Positions 44,344-54,035 of a DNA stretch of 64,000 nucleotides are shown piece after piece. Within the stretch, counting starts at the first letter, position 1. Each line of letters opens with the position of its first letter. The translations under genes and the position numbers were made by a program. The notes under the pieces are model-generated. The model was not told the DNA's origin and ran no database searches. It saw only the letters and a list, made by a program, of their open reading frames with translations. The stretch is taken from assembly GCF_900112135.1 (NCBI RefSeq), contig NZ_FOLC01000006.1:62001-126000 (forward strand), written 5' to 3'. The DNA is from Collimonas sp. OK412 (GTDB lineage Bacteria; Pseudomonadota; Gammaproteobacteria; Burkholderiales; Burkholderiaceae_D).

Positions 44344-46548
44344 TTACTTGGTAACACCGCCCAGGCCGCGCGCCTCCAGCAGCGGCCCGACTTCCGGCCC
44401 GCGTCCATAGAAATCCTTGAACAGCGCGCTAGGATCGGCGCTGAAGCCGCGCGACAGCACCTTGGCCCGCAGCAGGTCGCCGTTGGCGCGTTTCAGGCCG
44501 CCGTGGGTATTCATCCAGTGCTCGGTATCCTTGGCCAGCACGTCGCTCCAGATATAAGCGTAATACCCGGCTGAATAGCCGCTGGCGAAGATGTGCTGGA
44601 AGTATTGCGTATGGTAGCGCGGCGGCACCACATAACCGTCGCCGCTGCTGGCCGCATGCAGCGCTTTCGCTTCAACCGCCATCACATCCTTGGCCGCCGG
44701 CGTCTGGCCTGCAGGCAGCTGGTGCCAGGCCTGGTCCAGCATGGCTGCCGACAGGTATTCCGAAGTCTCGAAACCGGCATTGAACTTGCGCGCCGCCAGC
44801 ACCTTGTTGACCAGCGCTTGCGGCATCGGCTTGCCGGTCTTGTAGTGCTTGGCGTAGTGCGCCAGGACTTGCGGGTTGTGCGACCACATTTCATTGAACT
44901 GCGACGGATATTCGACGAAATCCGGCGGCACCGAGGTGCCGGATAACATCGGGTACTGTACGTTGGAGAACATGCCGTGCAAGGCATGGCCGAACTCGTG
45001 GAACATGGTGTTGACTTCGTCGAACGTGAGCAGCACCGGCTTGCCGGCAGGCGGCTTGACGATGTTGATATTGTTGGACACGACCGGCTTGGTCCCGAAC
45101 AGCCGCGATTGCGAGACGTAGCTGTTCATCCAGGCGCCGCCCTGCTTGGTGTCGCGCGCGAAAGGATCGAACAGGAACAGGGCCATCGGCGAACCGTCCT
45201 GGTCAAACACTTCGAACACCCGTACATCCTTCTGGTACACCGGCAGGTCGGTGCGTTCCTTGAAGCGGAGGCCGTACAGCTGCTGGGCAGCGTAGAACAC
45301 GCCGTTCTGCAGCACATTGTTCAGCTCGAAGTAAGGCTTGATCTGGGATTCGTCGAAGTTGTAGCGCGACTTGCGCACCTGTTCCGCATAAAACGCCCAG
45401 TCCCACGGCTGCAGCTTGAATGGCTTGGCATGGCTGGCCTTGGCCTGGCGGTCTATCACCTGCTGCATGGCGGCGGCTTCCTTGCGGGCGTTGGCGGCGG
45501 CGGCCGGCGCCAGCTGTCCCAGCATGCGGTTGACAGCGTCCGGGGTGCCGGCGGTTTCGTCTTCCAGCACATAGGCGGCATGGCTTGGATAGCCCAGCAG
45601 CGCGGCACGCTGGGCACGCAATTTGACGATCTCGGCGACGCCGGCGACGTTGTCGTCGCTGCCGCCGTTGGCGCGCGTGACGGAGGCGGTGTAGAGGCGT
45701 TCGCGCAGCTGGCGATTCTTGAGTTGCGCCAGCAGCGGCTGGTCGGTGGTGTTTTGCAGGGCAATCAGCCATTTGCCGTCCAGCTTGCGGCTGCTTGCAG
45801 CCTGCGCCGCGGCGCTGATCTGTTCCGGCGTCAAACCGTCCAGGTCGGCTTGGCGGTCGACCACTACCGCGCTGTCGTTATTGGCTTTCAGCAGGGTCTG
45901 CTGGAATTGCGTGGTGAGCGAAGAAATCTGCTGGTTCAGCTTGCGCAGCTGGTCCTTGTCGGCGGCCGACAGGCGGGCGCCCGCCCTGACGAAATCGGTG
46001 CGATAGCGTTCCAGCAAGCGCAGCGATTCAGGATCGAGGCCGAGGCTGGTCCGTTGCTGGTACAGCTGCTCGACGCGCGCAAACAATTGCGGATCGAGGT
46101 AGATGGCGTCCTTGTGGTCGGCCAGCTTGGGAGCCATGTCTTGCTGGGTCTGGTCCAGTTCCGGGCTGGTGTTGGCGCTCACCAGGTTGAAGAATACATC
46201 GCTGACGCGGTTCAGCATCTGGCCCGAGCGTTCCAGCGCGACGATGGTGTTGTCGAAACTCGGCGCCGCCGGGTTGCCGGCAATTGCGCGCGCTTCCTGG
46301 CGGTGCTGCGCCATGCCGGCTTCGAATGCCGGCTTATAGTCGGAATCCTTGATGCGGTCGAACGGCGGCATGTTGTAAGGCAAGCTGCTGACCTGGGCGA
46401 AGGGGGAATTTGCAGCGAGCGCCGCGGTGGCGGCTGAGGCTTGCGATGCCTTGGTTGATCCATTGTCAGCTGTCGTGCAGCCTATCATGCCGGCGGCTGC
46501 CGTCACCATCAATCCGCACAGCGTGATACGTCGTGTAGAAGCTTGCAT
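44344..46548 (-). CDS. M3 family metallopeptidase (peptidyl-dipeptidase Dcp-like), exported
   Basis: Zinc oligopeptidase of 734 residues. The HEXXH motif is H517-E-F-G-H521 in MFHEFGHALHGMFS, with the downstream Glu in the following helices (FVEYPSQFNEMWS). The Dcp-type YAYIWSDVLAKDTEHWM lies near the C terminus. Residues 8-24 form a signal peptide ending MIGC-TT, a plausible lipobox, so it may be a periplasmic lipoprotein rather than the cytoplasmic Dcp. Start at MQASTRR (GGAGAA upstream); the longer frame adds 15 codons. Likely role: release of C-terminal dipeptides from peptides in the envelope. Confidence 0.92.
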   Translation of the reverse strand: MQASTRRITLCGLMVTAAAGMIGCTTADNGSTKASQASAATAALAANSPFAQVSSLPYNMPPFDRIKDSDYKPAFEAGMAQHRQEARAIAGNPAAPSFDNTIVALERSGQMLNRVSDVFFNLVSANTSPELDQTQQDMAPKLADHKDAIYLDPQLFARVEQLYQQRTSLGLDPESLRLLERYRTDFVRAGARLSAADKDQLRKLNQQISSLTTQFQQTLLKANNDSAVVVDRQADLDGLTPEQISAAAQAASSRKLDGKWLIALQNTTDQPLLAQLKNRQLRERLYTASVTRANGGSDDNVAGVAEIVKLRAQRAALLGYPSHAAYVLEDETAGTPDAVNRMLGQLAPAAAANARKEAAAMQQVIDRQAKASHAKPFKLQPWDWAFYAEQVRKSRYNFDESQIKPYFELNNVLQNGVFYAAQQLYGLRFKERTDLPVYQKDVRVFEVFDQDGSPMALFLFDPFARDTKQGGAWMNSYVSQSRLFGTKPVVSNNINIVKPPAGKPVLLTFDEVNTMFHEFGHALHGMFSNVQYPMLSGTSVPPDFVEYPSQFNEMWSHNPQVLAHYAKHYKTGKPMPQALVNKVLAARKFNAGFETSEYLSAAMLDQAWHQLPAGQTPAAKDVMAVEAKALHAASSGDGYVVPPRYHTQYFQHIFASGYSAGYYAYIWSDVLAKDTEHWMNTHGGLKRANGDLLRAKVLSRGFSADPSALFKDFYGRGPEVGPLLEARGLGGVTK

Positions 46549-46651
46549 CAATTCTCCTTGGGTTGGTACTGGATTATTTTTTTGACGAAACATTTTACGC
46601 CAGCATTCAAGCTACAGGGAATCGTGCCTGTTTTGATAAAAACCGAGTTTG

Positions 46652-46737
46652 CAAAAAAACACGGAAGACAACTGCGCGTGTAACCGCGCATGTCTTCCGT
46701 GGCAAAAGACGGCACGGCCAAACAGCCGCCGTGCCGT
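46652..46737 (-). terminator. Hairpin pair and terminator downstream of the porin gene
   Basis: Just after the porin stop is a 10-bp hairpin (46709-46718 with 46728-46737). Farther on is an 11-bp stem (CACGGAAGACA / TGTCTTCCGTG, 46660-46670 with 46691-46701, with inner pairing) followed on the minus strand by a T-run (complement of the A-run at 46653-46659). The second is a good rho-independent terminator; the first may protect the mRNA end. Confidence 0.82.
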
Positions 46738-46745
46738 TACCGGTT

Positions 46746-47834
46746 TTAGAAGCGGTGCTGGATGCCGGCGATCACGCCGGTCTGGCTGCTGCCGTAGGCG
46801 AGGTCGTCACGCGACAAGCCTACCAGCTGCGAGTTCTTCGCCTTGGAATACGCCGCGCTCAGGTACAGGTCGGTGCGTTTCGACAGCGCATATTTGCCGC
46901 GCACCGAATACATGATCGGATCGGCGTCCTTGCCGCTGGCGACGTTCTTGATGTTCTGGTAATAGATGGCGCCGATCAGCGTCACCACCGGCGTCACCTT
47001 GTAGCTGGCGCCGCCCCAGAAGAAATCGCTGCGCAGGTCGGCTGCATTCGACGCCAGCGTCTTCTTGTAGTTGCGATAACCCAGGCTCAGGATCAGGTCG
47101 CTGCCGAGCTGGTAGCTGCCCGCCAGGTGGATGCTGGTGGCCCGGTCGTAAGCACTGCTGTAAGCGCCGTTGGTGGCGCTGATGGCTGCGCTGTTAACCC
47201 GGTCAAATGTGGCGGCGATGCGGAACGGGCCGCTTTCATAGCCCACGCCCAGGTCGTATTTCGCGCTGTCGCTGGTGCTGCCGGCCGTTTCGCCAAAACC
47301 ATAGGTGGCGCCCAGCTTGAAGTCGCCGAACTTGCCCTGGTACTTGACGATGTTCTGCAGGTTGGTCGGCATGCCGTCCTTGCGTCCGCCCGTGGCGCCG
47401 GCTGATGTCACCCATGAATACTGGGCCGAATAACCCATGGGGTCGAACGGCAGGATGAAATCATACGTGGTGGTGAAAGAGCGGCCCAGGACCACCCGGC
47501 CGAAACTGCCTTCCAGGCCGACATTGGCTTGGCGGTTGAACAGCACCCCGGCGCTGTCGAACTCGCCGGTATCGGTCTTGAAGCCGTTTTCCAGCTGGAA
47601 TACCGCCTTCAGGCCGCCGCCCAGGTCCTCGGTGCCGCGAAAGCCGATGCGCGAGGTGTTCATGGCGCCGGAGCTCTGGCGCAGCAAGCTGTCCTTGTTG
47701 GCGTTGGCATTGTTCACATACTCGATCCCGGTATCGACGATACCGTAGACGGTGACGCTGGTTTGAGCGTAAGCGCCGGATGCCAGCGTGCCGAGCGCGG
47801 CGAGCGTTGCCGCCGCCAGGTACTTTCTTTTCAT
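46746..47834 (-). CDS. Gram-negative general porin (Burkholderiales type)
   Basis: Outer-membrane 16-strand trimeric porin of 362 residues. The signal peptide MKRKYLAAATLAALGTLASGAYA is followed by QTSVTVYGIVDTGIEYVNN, the hallmark Porin_4 start. Later come SRIGFRGTEDLGGGLKAVFQLENGF (core FRGTEDLGGGLKAVFQLE), RQANVGLEGSFGRVVLGR, and the C-terminal aromatic GVIAGIQHRF needed for BAM recognition. Start chosen for GGAGGA 6 nt upstream; a long open frame continues upstream inside the ABC ATPase gene. Last gene of a transport unit, 119 bp after the ATPase, so it may admit the same solute. Confidence 0.94.
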   Translation of the reverse strand: MKRKYLAAATLAALGTLASGAYAQTSVTVYGIVDTGIEYVNNANANKDSLLRQSSGAMNTSRIGFRGTEDLGGGLKAVFQLENGFKTDTGEFDSAGVLFNRQANVGLEGSFGRVVLGRSFTTTYDFILPFDPMGYSAQYSWVTSAGATGGRKDGMPTNLQNIVKYQGKFGDFKLGATYGFGETAGSTSDSAKYDLGVGYESGPFRIAATFDRVNSAAISATNGAYSSAYDRATSIHLAGSYQLGSDLILSLGYRNYKKTLASNAADLRSDFFWGGASYKVTPVVTLIGAIYYQNIKNVASGKDADPIMYSVRGKYALSKRTDLYLSAAYSKAKNSQLVGLSRDDLAYGSSQTGVIAGIQHRF

Positions 47835-47953
47835 TGGTGTTCCTCCGTTGTGTAATATTTTTTTGTTGGCTGTGCGGTTACGGCTAAGCTGCACAAAGGC
47901 TGTTGCGTGATGCGGATATGACTCCCCCTTTTTTGTCGTCTCGGAATCTTTGC

Positions 47954-49045
47954 TCAGAAGGCCCACAGCGCTTCCTGCGGCAGCTGCAGCCAGTACTCTC
48001 CCGGCGCCAGCCTGTGCCGGGCGTAGGCGCGCAGCACGGTGCTGTCGGCGCCGCTGGCGGCGCTGTTGCGGAACACGCATTCCCAGCGGTCGCCCAGGTA
48101 CATGCAGGTCGACAGCGGCAGCCGGATGGCGTTGTCCACCTGCGTATCGGAAATGTTGACCTGCTCGACACGGATGATTGCGACCGCATCCTTGTCGCCG
48201 CTGCAGATGGTCGGCCCGCGCAGCGTTGCCTTGACGTCGCCGCCTTCTACCTGCAGCAGGGTCAGGCCGCCGTCGCGCTCCAGCACCTTGGCCGGCAGGC
48301 GGTTGTTGCTGCCCATGAATTCGGCGGTGAACAGGGTGTCGGGGGTTTCATACATGCTTTGCGGCGTGCCCTGCTGCTCGATCTTGCCGTTGTTGAGCAG
48401 CAGGATGCGATCGGAAATCGCCATCGCCTCGGCCTGGTCATGGGTCACCATCAGCGCCGACAGGCCGAGCCGCACGATCAGTTCGCGCAGGAAGGCGCGC
48501 GCTTCCTCGCGCAGCTTGGCGTCGAGGTTGGACAGCGGTTCGTCCAGCAGGATCACCGGCGGGTTGTACACCAGCGCGCGGGCAATCGCGACCCGCTGCT
48601 GCTGGCCGCCCGACAGCTGGTGCGGGAAACGGTCGCCCAGGTGGCCCAGGCCGAGCTGGCCCAGCACCGTCTTGACGCGGGCGGCGATGTCGCTGCTGCT
48701 CATCTTGCGCAGCTTCAGGCCGTAGCCGACATTGTCGGAAACCGTCTTGTGCGGCCACAGCGCATAGGACTGGAACACCAGCCCCAGGTTGCGTTCTTCG
48801 GCCGGGATCTCCAGCTTGCGCTGGCCGTCGAACATGGCGCGCTCGCCGATCTGTATGCTGCCCGATTTCGGCGATTCCAGGCCGGCTACCGCGCGCAGCA
48901 GGGTCGTCTTGCCGCTGCCCGAAGGCCCCAGCAAGGCAACCACTTCGCCGCGCTGCAATTCCATCGATACGCCCTTGAGGATCTGATTGGCGCTGGCGCC
49001 GCTGCCGTAGTCGAGATGCAGGTTATTGACACTTAATTCGCTCAT
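47954..49045 (-). CDS. ABC transporter ATP-binding protein (FbpC/PotA type)
   Basis: Cytoplasmic ATPase (363 residues) of an iron(III)/polyamine/phosphonate-class importer. Walker A GPSGSGKTTLLRAVAG, Q-loop GLVFQSYALWPHKTV, signature LSGGQQQRVAIARAL, Walker B VILLDEPLSNLDAKLR and switch His in LMVTHDQAEAMA are all intact. A TOBE-type C-terminal regulatory domain spans about 285-363. It follows the fused permease gene by 27 bp. FbpC is the closest label but the presence of a TctDE system nearby argues against iron being certain. Confidence 0.94.
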   Translation of the reverse strand: MSELSVNNLHLDYGSGASANQILKGVSMELQRGEVVALLGPSGSGKTTLLRAVAGLESPKSGSIQIGERAMFDGQRKLEIPAEERNLGLVFQSYALWPHKTVSDNVGYGLKLRKMSSSDIAARVKTVLGQLGLGHLGDRFPHQLSGGQQQRVAIARALVYNPPVILLDEPLSNLDAKLREEARAFLRELIVRLGLSALMVTHDQAEAMAISDRILLLNNGKIEQQGTPQSMYETPDTLFTAEFMGSNNRLPAKVLERDGGLTLLQVEGGDVKATLRGPTICSGDKDAVAIIRVEQVNISDTQVDNAIRLPLSTCMYLGDRWECVFRNSAASGADSTVLRAYARHRLAPGEYWLQLPQEALWAF

Positions 49046-49072
49046 GATGATTTCCTGATTGTGTGGTGCAAC

Positions 49073-50878
49073 TTAGTCGTGAAGCTTGACCCCAAAGCGC
49101 AGCGCAATGCCGAGGCCGATGGCCACCAGCGTGATGTTGATGAAGGAGAGAGTGGCGACCAGGTCGACCGAGCCGGAAGCCCACAGCGAGACGATCAGCG
49201 CGCCGATCACTTCCGTGCCGGGCGAGAGCAGGTAGACGCCGGTCGAGTATTCGCGTTCGAAGATCAGGAACACCATCAGCCAGGCGCCCAGCACGCCGTA
49301 GCGCACCAGCGGCAGCGTGACGTCGCGCGTCACCTGCGCACGGCGGGCGCCGACCGCACGCGCCGCCTCTTCCAGTTCCGGACCGACCTGCAGCAGCGCC
49401 GTGGTGATCAGGCGCAAGCCATAAGCCAGCCACACCACCGAGTACGCCAGCCACACCGAGAAGATGGTGGAGCGCAGTTCACGCAGTTGCGGAATCACGT
49501 GTTCCACCAGCCATTGCGCTACTGCGTTGTCATAACCTTTCAGCATGCTGTCGAGGAACGACGGCACGAACAGGAACACCCACAGGAACGACAGGCCGGC
49601 CAGCAGGCCCGGCACGGCGCGCGGGATCAGCACGCTGTAGTCGAGGAAGCGGGTGATGCCGTCCGATTTGCGATGCATGGCCAGCGCGATGCAGCAGTAG
49701 CAGGCCACCGCGATCGCACCGCCGATGACGCCGATCAGGATGGTGTTGACGATGCCGCGCACCAGCGCCGGCTGGTCCCAGATATCGCGGAAGTGCTGCA
49801 AAGTGAACGTGTCTATCAGCGATACGCCATAACCCCAGTGCGAGACAAACGCGCGCAAGGCGATGCCGGACAGCGGGATCACGATAGTAAAAATCAGCCA
49901 GGCCGCGATCAGGCTGAACGCCAGCCATTTCCACTTGCCCAGCGGCAGCGCCTTCTGGCGCGCGCCCTTGCCCTTGATCGACACATACTTGTTGGCCGAA
50001 CGCAGCAGCCAGCGCTGGATCATCACCAGCGGCAAGGTCACCGCCACCAGGCACACCGCTACCGCCGCCATCAGGTGGTACGACGGCGTGCCGAGCTTGT
50101 TGGTCAGCTTGTACAAGTAGGTCGGCAGCACCAGGTGGCCTTCCGGGTCGCCCAGCACCAGCACCAGGCCGAACACTTCGAAGCCGAGGAAAAACACCAG
50201 TACGCCGGCATACGCCAGCGCCGGCATGATCATCGGCAGCGACACATTCAGCGCCACCTGCAGCGGCGAAGCGCCGGCCACGCGGGCGGCTTCCTCGACA
50301 TCGGCGCCGAGGCTCTTCAGCGCCGCCGAGGCGTACAGGTAAACATGCGGCACATGGGTCAGGCCGGCGATGATGACGATGCTGGGGAAGGCATACACAT
50401 TCCACGGCGTTGCTTCAATCCCGACCAGGCGCAGCAGGTCCTGCATCCACACCGTATAGAAGCCGACCGGCCCCATCGCCACCACATAACCGAAGGCGAT
50501 CACCATCGGCGAGACAAAAATCGGCACCAGCAGCATCGGCGCGATCCAGTTGCGGCCCGGCAGGTCGGTGCGCACCATCAGGAACGCCAGCATGCCGCCC
50601 AGCGGCACCGCGATCAGGGCCAGGCCGCTGGCCAGCAGCAAGCCGTTGATGAACGCCTGGCGGAAATCCGGATCGTCGAAAATGAAGCGGTACGGTTCCA
50701 GGCTCAAGGTCTTGACCGGCGCGAAAAACGGCGCCGACAGGAAACTTTGGTAAAAAATCAGCACCAGCGGCAGGAAAATCGCCACCGCCGCCAGCGTGAC
50801 CACCAGTCCGCGCGGCCAATTCAGGCGCGCCAGCCGGGAACGGCTGGCCAGCGGATGGGGAGAAGAAATGGATGACAT
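49073..50878 (-). CDS. ABC transporter fused double permease (FbpB type)
   Basis: A 601-residue inner-membrane protein with about twelve hydrophobic helices in two halves, each a BPD-type permease domain. Each half carries an EAA coupling loop: EEAARVAGASPLQVALNVSLP near residue 190 and LEEAARAVGARRAQVTRDVTLP (core EEAARAVGARRAQV) near 500. One polypeptide therefore supplies both transmembrane subunits, as in the FbpB/ThiP group. Start at MSSISSPHP; the longer frame begins inside the preceding gene's hairpin region. It lies between the binding-protein and ATPase genes. Confidence 0.93.
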   Translation of the reverse strand: MSSISSPHPLASRSRLARLNWPRGLVVTLAAVAIFLPLVLIFYQSFLSAPFFAPVKTLSLEPYRFIFDDPDFRQAFINGLLLASGLALIAVPLGGMLAFLMVRTDLPGRNWIAPMLLVPIFVSPMVIAFGYVVAMGPVGFYTVWMQDLLRLVGIEATPWNVYAFPSIVIIAGLTHVPHVYLYASAALKSLGADVEEAARVAGASPLQVALNVSLPMIMPALAYAGVLVFFLGFEVFGLVLVLGDPEGHLVLPTYLYKLTNKLGTPSYHLMAAVAVCLVAVTLPLVMIQRWLLRSANKYVSIKGKGARQKALPLGKWKWLAFSLIAAWLIFTIVIPLSGIALRAFVSHWGYGVSLIDTFTLQHFRDIWDQPALVRGIVNTILIGVIGGAIAVACYCCIALAMHRKSDGITRFLDYSVLIPRAVPGLLAGLSFLWVFLFVPSFLDSMLKGYDNAVAQWLVEHVIPQLRELRSTIFSVWLAYSVVWLAYGLRLITTALLQVGPELEEAARAVGARRAQVTRDVTLPLVRYGVLGAWLMVFLIFEREYSTGVYLLSPGTEVIGALIVSLWASGSVDLVATLSFINITLVAIGLGIALRFGVKLHD

Positions 50879-50916
50879 AGTTGTACCTTGCAGAAAAACC
50901 CGGGTCTTGAAAATCC

Positions 50917-50942
50917 GCCATCCCCGCGCGGGCGGGGATGGC
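50917..50942. promoter_or_regulatory. Hairpin between binding-protein and permease genes
   Basis: GCCATCCCCGC pairs with GCGGGGATGGC (11 bp, 4-nt loop) immediately after the binding-protein stop codon. There is no T-run. It resembles REP-type intercistronic elements that stabilise the upstream message. The sequence type is a common dispersed GC-rich palindrome in proteobacteria. Confidence 0.75.
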
Positions 50943-50951
50943 ATGCTTGCC

Positions 50952-52052
50952 TTATTTCTTCCCTGCGGCGGCTTTCCACTGCTTCAGGAACGCCAGGCGC
51001 TTGGTCTGGTCCAGGTATTGCAGCAGGGCCGGCGTGATTGCGATCGGCTTGAGCGCACCGCCCAGCTGGGTGGTCAGGCTGCCCAGCGTGTTGTGGCCGC
51101 TGACATCCGAGCGCAAGGCGTACAGCTGGGATTCGTTGGAGATGATGGTCTGGCCGCGCTTGGACAGCAGGTAGTCGATCCACAGCTTGGCCGCGTTCAT
51201 GTTCTTGGCCGACTTGTTGATGAACACCACGCGCGACAGCACCAGGTTGTAATCCTTGGTGAAGGAGACGCCGATCGACGGATCCTTGGCGGCGCGCGCT
51301 TGCGCGTAAGAGCCGATCACGTTGTAGCCGATCAGGTTCTCGCCGGAGGAAATCCGTTCCAGCATGGTGCCGGTCGAGGATTGCACCCGGATGCCGACAT
51401 CGCCGAAGGTTTTGGCGAGGTCCCAGAATTGCGGATTGATCTGCGCATCTTCGGTGATGAAGGAGAAGCCGACGCCCGATTTTTCGATGTCGTAGGTGGT
51501 GACCTTGTTGCGGAACTTGTCAGCCTTGGCGGTCAGCAGCTTGACCAGGTCGGCATGGTTGGCCGGCACTTCGTCGGCGCTCACCAGGCGCTTGTTGTAG
51601 ACGATGGCCAGCGGTTCGAAAGTGGTGCCGTAAGCGCTGTCCTTGTAGTTGGCCCAGGCAGGAATCGCAGCGGCTTCCTGCGATTTGTACACGGCGGCAT
51701 AACCTTCGCTGGCCAGCTTGAACTGCAAGTCCATCGCCGACGACCACAGCACGTCCGCAGTAGCGCCGCCGGCGGCCGCTTCCGAAATGAAGCGGTTGTA
51801 CACCTCGGTTGAATTCATGTCGTTGAACTCGACCTTGACGCCCGGATAGAGCGCGCTGAAATCCTTGATCAGAGGTTCCGCGGCTTTCGAGTCGGTGGCG
51901 CTGTAGATCACCAGCTTGCCTTCTTTCTTGGCGCCGTCGATGACCTTTGCATAGTCGGCCGGATAACCTGCCGGCGCCTGCGCCGAGGCGTTCAGGGCCA
52001 GGCCCAGCGATACGGCGGCGATTGCGCTTGCCAGGGTTTTTTTGATAAGCAT
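50952..52052 (-). CDS. Periplasmic ABC substrate-binding protein (FbpA-like)
   Basis: Class D-type periplasmic binding protein of 366 residues for the adjacent ABC importer. A signal peptide (KKTLASAIAAVSLGLALNASA, about residues 3-23) precedes a mature part with EGKLVIYSATDSKAAEPLIKDFSALYPGVKVEFND (core LVIYSATDSKAAEPLI), the usual first strand/helix of the FbpA/phosphonate group. The tandem tyrosines that bind iron in FbpA are not evident, so another anion is possible. The start is the second ATG: AGGAG abuts the first ATG but is 9 nt from the second. It is preceded by the TctC-like gene (133 bp) on the same strand. Confidence 0.9.
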   Translation of the reverse strand: MLIKKTLASAIAAVSLGLALNASAQAPAGYPADYAKVIDGAKKEGKLVIYSATDSKAAEPLIKDFSALYPGVKVEFNDMNSTEVYNRFISEAAAGGATADVLWSSAMDLQFKLASEGYAAVYKSQEAAAIPAWANYKDSAYGTTFEPLAIVYNKRLVSADEVPANHADLVKLLTAKADKFRNKVTTYDIEKSGVGFSFITEDAQINPQFWDLAKTFGDVGIRVQSSTGTMLERISSGENLIGYNVIGSYAQARAAKDPSIGVSFTKDYNLVLSRVVFINKSAKNMNAAKLWIDYLLSKRGQTIISNESQLYALRSDVSGHNTLGSLTTQLGGALKPIAITPALLQYLDQTKRLAFLKQWKAAAGKK

Positions 52053-52185
52053 GGATGTCATCTCCTGAGTGTTATGGGTGCAGCTACTTTTAAAAAGGCG
52101 CAGGCGAGCCGGTGCCAGCCGGGGATTCGGCTGCCATCTGGCATTGCTTGCGGGGTTTTTGCCGGGCCTCTTGCCGCGGCGGGAT

Positions 52186-53154
52186 TTATCTGATCAAGCC
52201 AAGCTGGTCCGATTGTTTGCGATAGTCTTCAACGGTTTTTTTAATGTATGCGGTCAGCTTGTCGCCGCTCAGCGCAAACGGATACAGTCCGTTGCGGGCG
52301 CGCAGCTGGTCGAATTCGGGAGTCGCCATCATCTTGTCGAAAGTGCCGACCCAGCGTTTATAGTCGGCGTCGCTCACCTGCGGTCCCATGTAGACGCCGC
52401 GGATGATCGGCCAGCTGACGTCCATGCCTTGTTCGCGGGCGGTTGGCACATTGGCCAGTGCGCCCTGCAGGCGCTGTTCGGACAGCACCGCCAGCACGCG
52501 GATCTCGCCGTCCAGCGAATGCAGCGTGGCTTCCGAAGCATCGCCGGAAACCACCTGCACATGGCCGGCGCGCAAGGCGGTAAAGGCTTCGCCGCCGCCT
52601 TCCAGCGCGACGAAGCGCAGGTTCTTGGGATCGATCTGCTTGAGCTTGGCCAGCCTGGAAATTTTCAGCCAGTCCTGGCTGCCTACGGTGCCGGCGGCGC
52701 CTATGGTGATTTTCGAGGGATTTTTCTTGAGGGCGTCGAGCAGTTCGGGCAAGGTCTTGTACGGCGAATCGCTGCGCACCGCGATCATGCCGTAGTCGAC
52801 CCCGAGGGCGGCTACCCAGCGCACGTTGTCGACGTCGGCATCGCCGTATTTTCCCTGGGCCAGGTTCATCAGCGAGCCGCCGGAAAACGCCACCAGCGTA
52901 TCGGCTTCGGCGCGGCGCTGGGTGACAATCGAGTTCCAGGCCACGGCGCCGATGCCGCCCGGCAGGTAGCTGATCTTGACCGGATGCTCTTGCCCGGCTG
53001 GTGATTGCAGCTGCAGGCCCTTCTGCACCAGCTTGCAGGTTACGGCCATGCCGCCGCCTGGCTTGGCAGGCGCAATGCAATGCACCGGCGCCGCGTGGGC
53101 GCCAAGCGTGACACATGCACTGAGTGCAGCAATCCAGTTGATGACGGAATTCAT
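52186..53154 (-). CDS. Bug/TctC family periplasmic binding protein
   Basis: Tripartite-tricarboxylate-type binding protein of 322 residues with a signal peptide ending GAHA-AP near residue 22. The family signature YLPGGIGAVAWNSIV and later KTLPELLDALKKNPSKITIGAAGTVGSQDW (core PELLDALKKNPSKITIG) are clear. No tctA/tctB membrane genes are present, so it is an orphan. It is divergent, across 197 bp, from a TctD/TctE-like two-component system and upstream of an ABC importer operon. A sensory role feeding the kinase is plausible. Confidence 0.92.
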   Translation of the reverse strand: MNSVINWIAALSACVTLGAHAAPVHCIAPAKPGGGMAVTCKLVQKGLQLQSPAGQEHPVKISYLPGGIGAVAWNSIVTQRRAEADTLVAFSGGSLMNLAQGKYGDADVDNVRWVAALGVDYGMIAVRSDSPYKTLPELLDALKKNPSKITIGAAGTVGSQDWLKISRLAKLKQIDPKNLRFVALEGGGEAFTALRAGHVQVVSGDASEATLHSLDGEIRVLAVLSEQRLQGALANVPTAREQGMDVSWPIIRGVYMGPQVSDADYKRWVGTFDKMMATPEFDQLRARNGLYPFALSGDKLTAYIKKTVEDYRKQSDQLGLIR

Positions 53155-53351
53155 TGTCTCCTACCCATTCTGTTGTTGTTTCACCCGCAATGCAGATGCG
53201 AAACCCAGGGCTTTAATCGTTTTTTTACATCATAACGGCGGCAGTCTTTCATTTTCCTTTCACTAACGACCCCCAAGATTTTGCCAAGCAAGGTTTTCTG
53301 TGTGAGTATTGACGGCCCGTTTTCGAATTCTAGCCACTAGTTGCCATAGCC

Positions 53352-54035
53352 ATGCGGATTTTACTGATTGAAGACCATGTCGAGCTGTCGCGCTGGCTGA
53401 CCAAGGCGCTGCAGGATGCGCACTGGTCGGTCGAGTGCGCCATGAACGGCGCCGACGCCGACAGCCTGCTGCACACGCAGCAATATGCCCTGGTGATCCT
53501 GGACCTGAGCTTGCCGAAAATGGACGGCCTGGAAGTCCTGAAGCGTTTGCGCGCCCGCGGCAGCAAGACCCCGGTATTGATCCTGACCGCGCGCGGCGGC
53601 CTGCAGGACCGGGTGCAAGGCCTGAACCTGGGCGCCGACGACTACCTGGCCAAGCCGTTCGAGCTGGTCGAGCTGGAAGCGCGCGTCAAGGCCCTGCTGC
53701 GCCGCGCGCAAGGCGGCGAAGCGCCGGTCTACAGCTGCGGCGCCTTGCAGTTCGATACGGTGTCGCGCATGTTTAGCTATGGCAACACGGTGCTGGCGCT
53801 GACGCCGCGCGAACATGCGGTGCTGGAAGTGCTGATCAGCCGCGCCGGCCGCGTGGTGTCGAAGGAAAAACTGTTCGACGAAGTGTTTTCGCTGGTCGAC
53901 GACGCCAATCCCGATGCGATTGAAATCTATATCCATCGCTTGCGCAAGAAACTGCAGCGTCCCGACGCCGAAGCGGTCGCCATCACGACCTTGCGCGGCC
54001 TGGGTTACCTGCTGGAAGTCGCCGCCGAAAAATGA
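53352..54035 (+). CDS. tctD: OmpR-family response regulator (TctD-like)
   Basis: A 227-residue response regulator. The receiver domain has E7/D8, the phosphoacceptor D51 in LVILDLSLPKMDGLEVL, T in LILTARG and K in LAKPFELVELEARVKALLRR. A winged-helix DNA-binding domain (about 130-225) ends with IEIYIHRLRKKL and TTLRGLGYLLE. It is overlapped by the kinase gene by 4 bp. The next-door TctC-like gene and ABC importer are the obvious targets, with the 53155-53351 gap as the divergent promoter. Confidence 0.93.
   Translation: MRILLIEDHVELSRWLTKALQDAHWSVECAMNGADADSLLHTQQYALVILDLSLPKMDGLEVLKRLRARGSKTPVLILTARGGLQDRVQGLNLGADDYLAKPFELVELEARVKALLRRAQGGEAPVYSCGALQFDTVSRMFSYGNTVLALTPREHAVLEVLISRAGRVVSKEKLFDEVFSLVDDANPDAIEIYIHRLRKKLQRPDAEAVAITTLRGLGYLLEVAAEK

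Noticed and set aside
47835-48080. N-terminal extension of the porin frame
   Set aside because: It lies mostly in the ABC ATPase gene, and the porin has its own signal peptide and GGAGGA site at the internal ATG.
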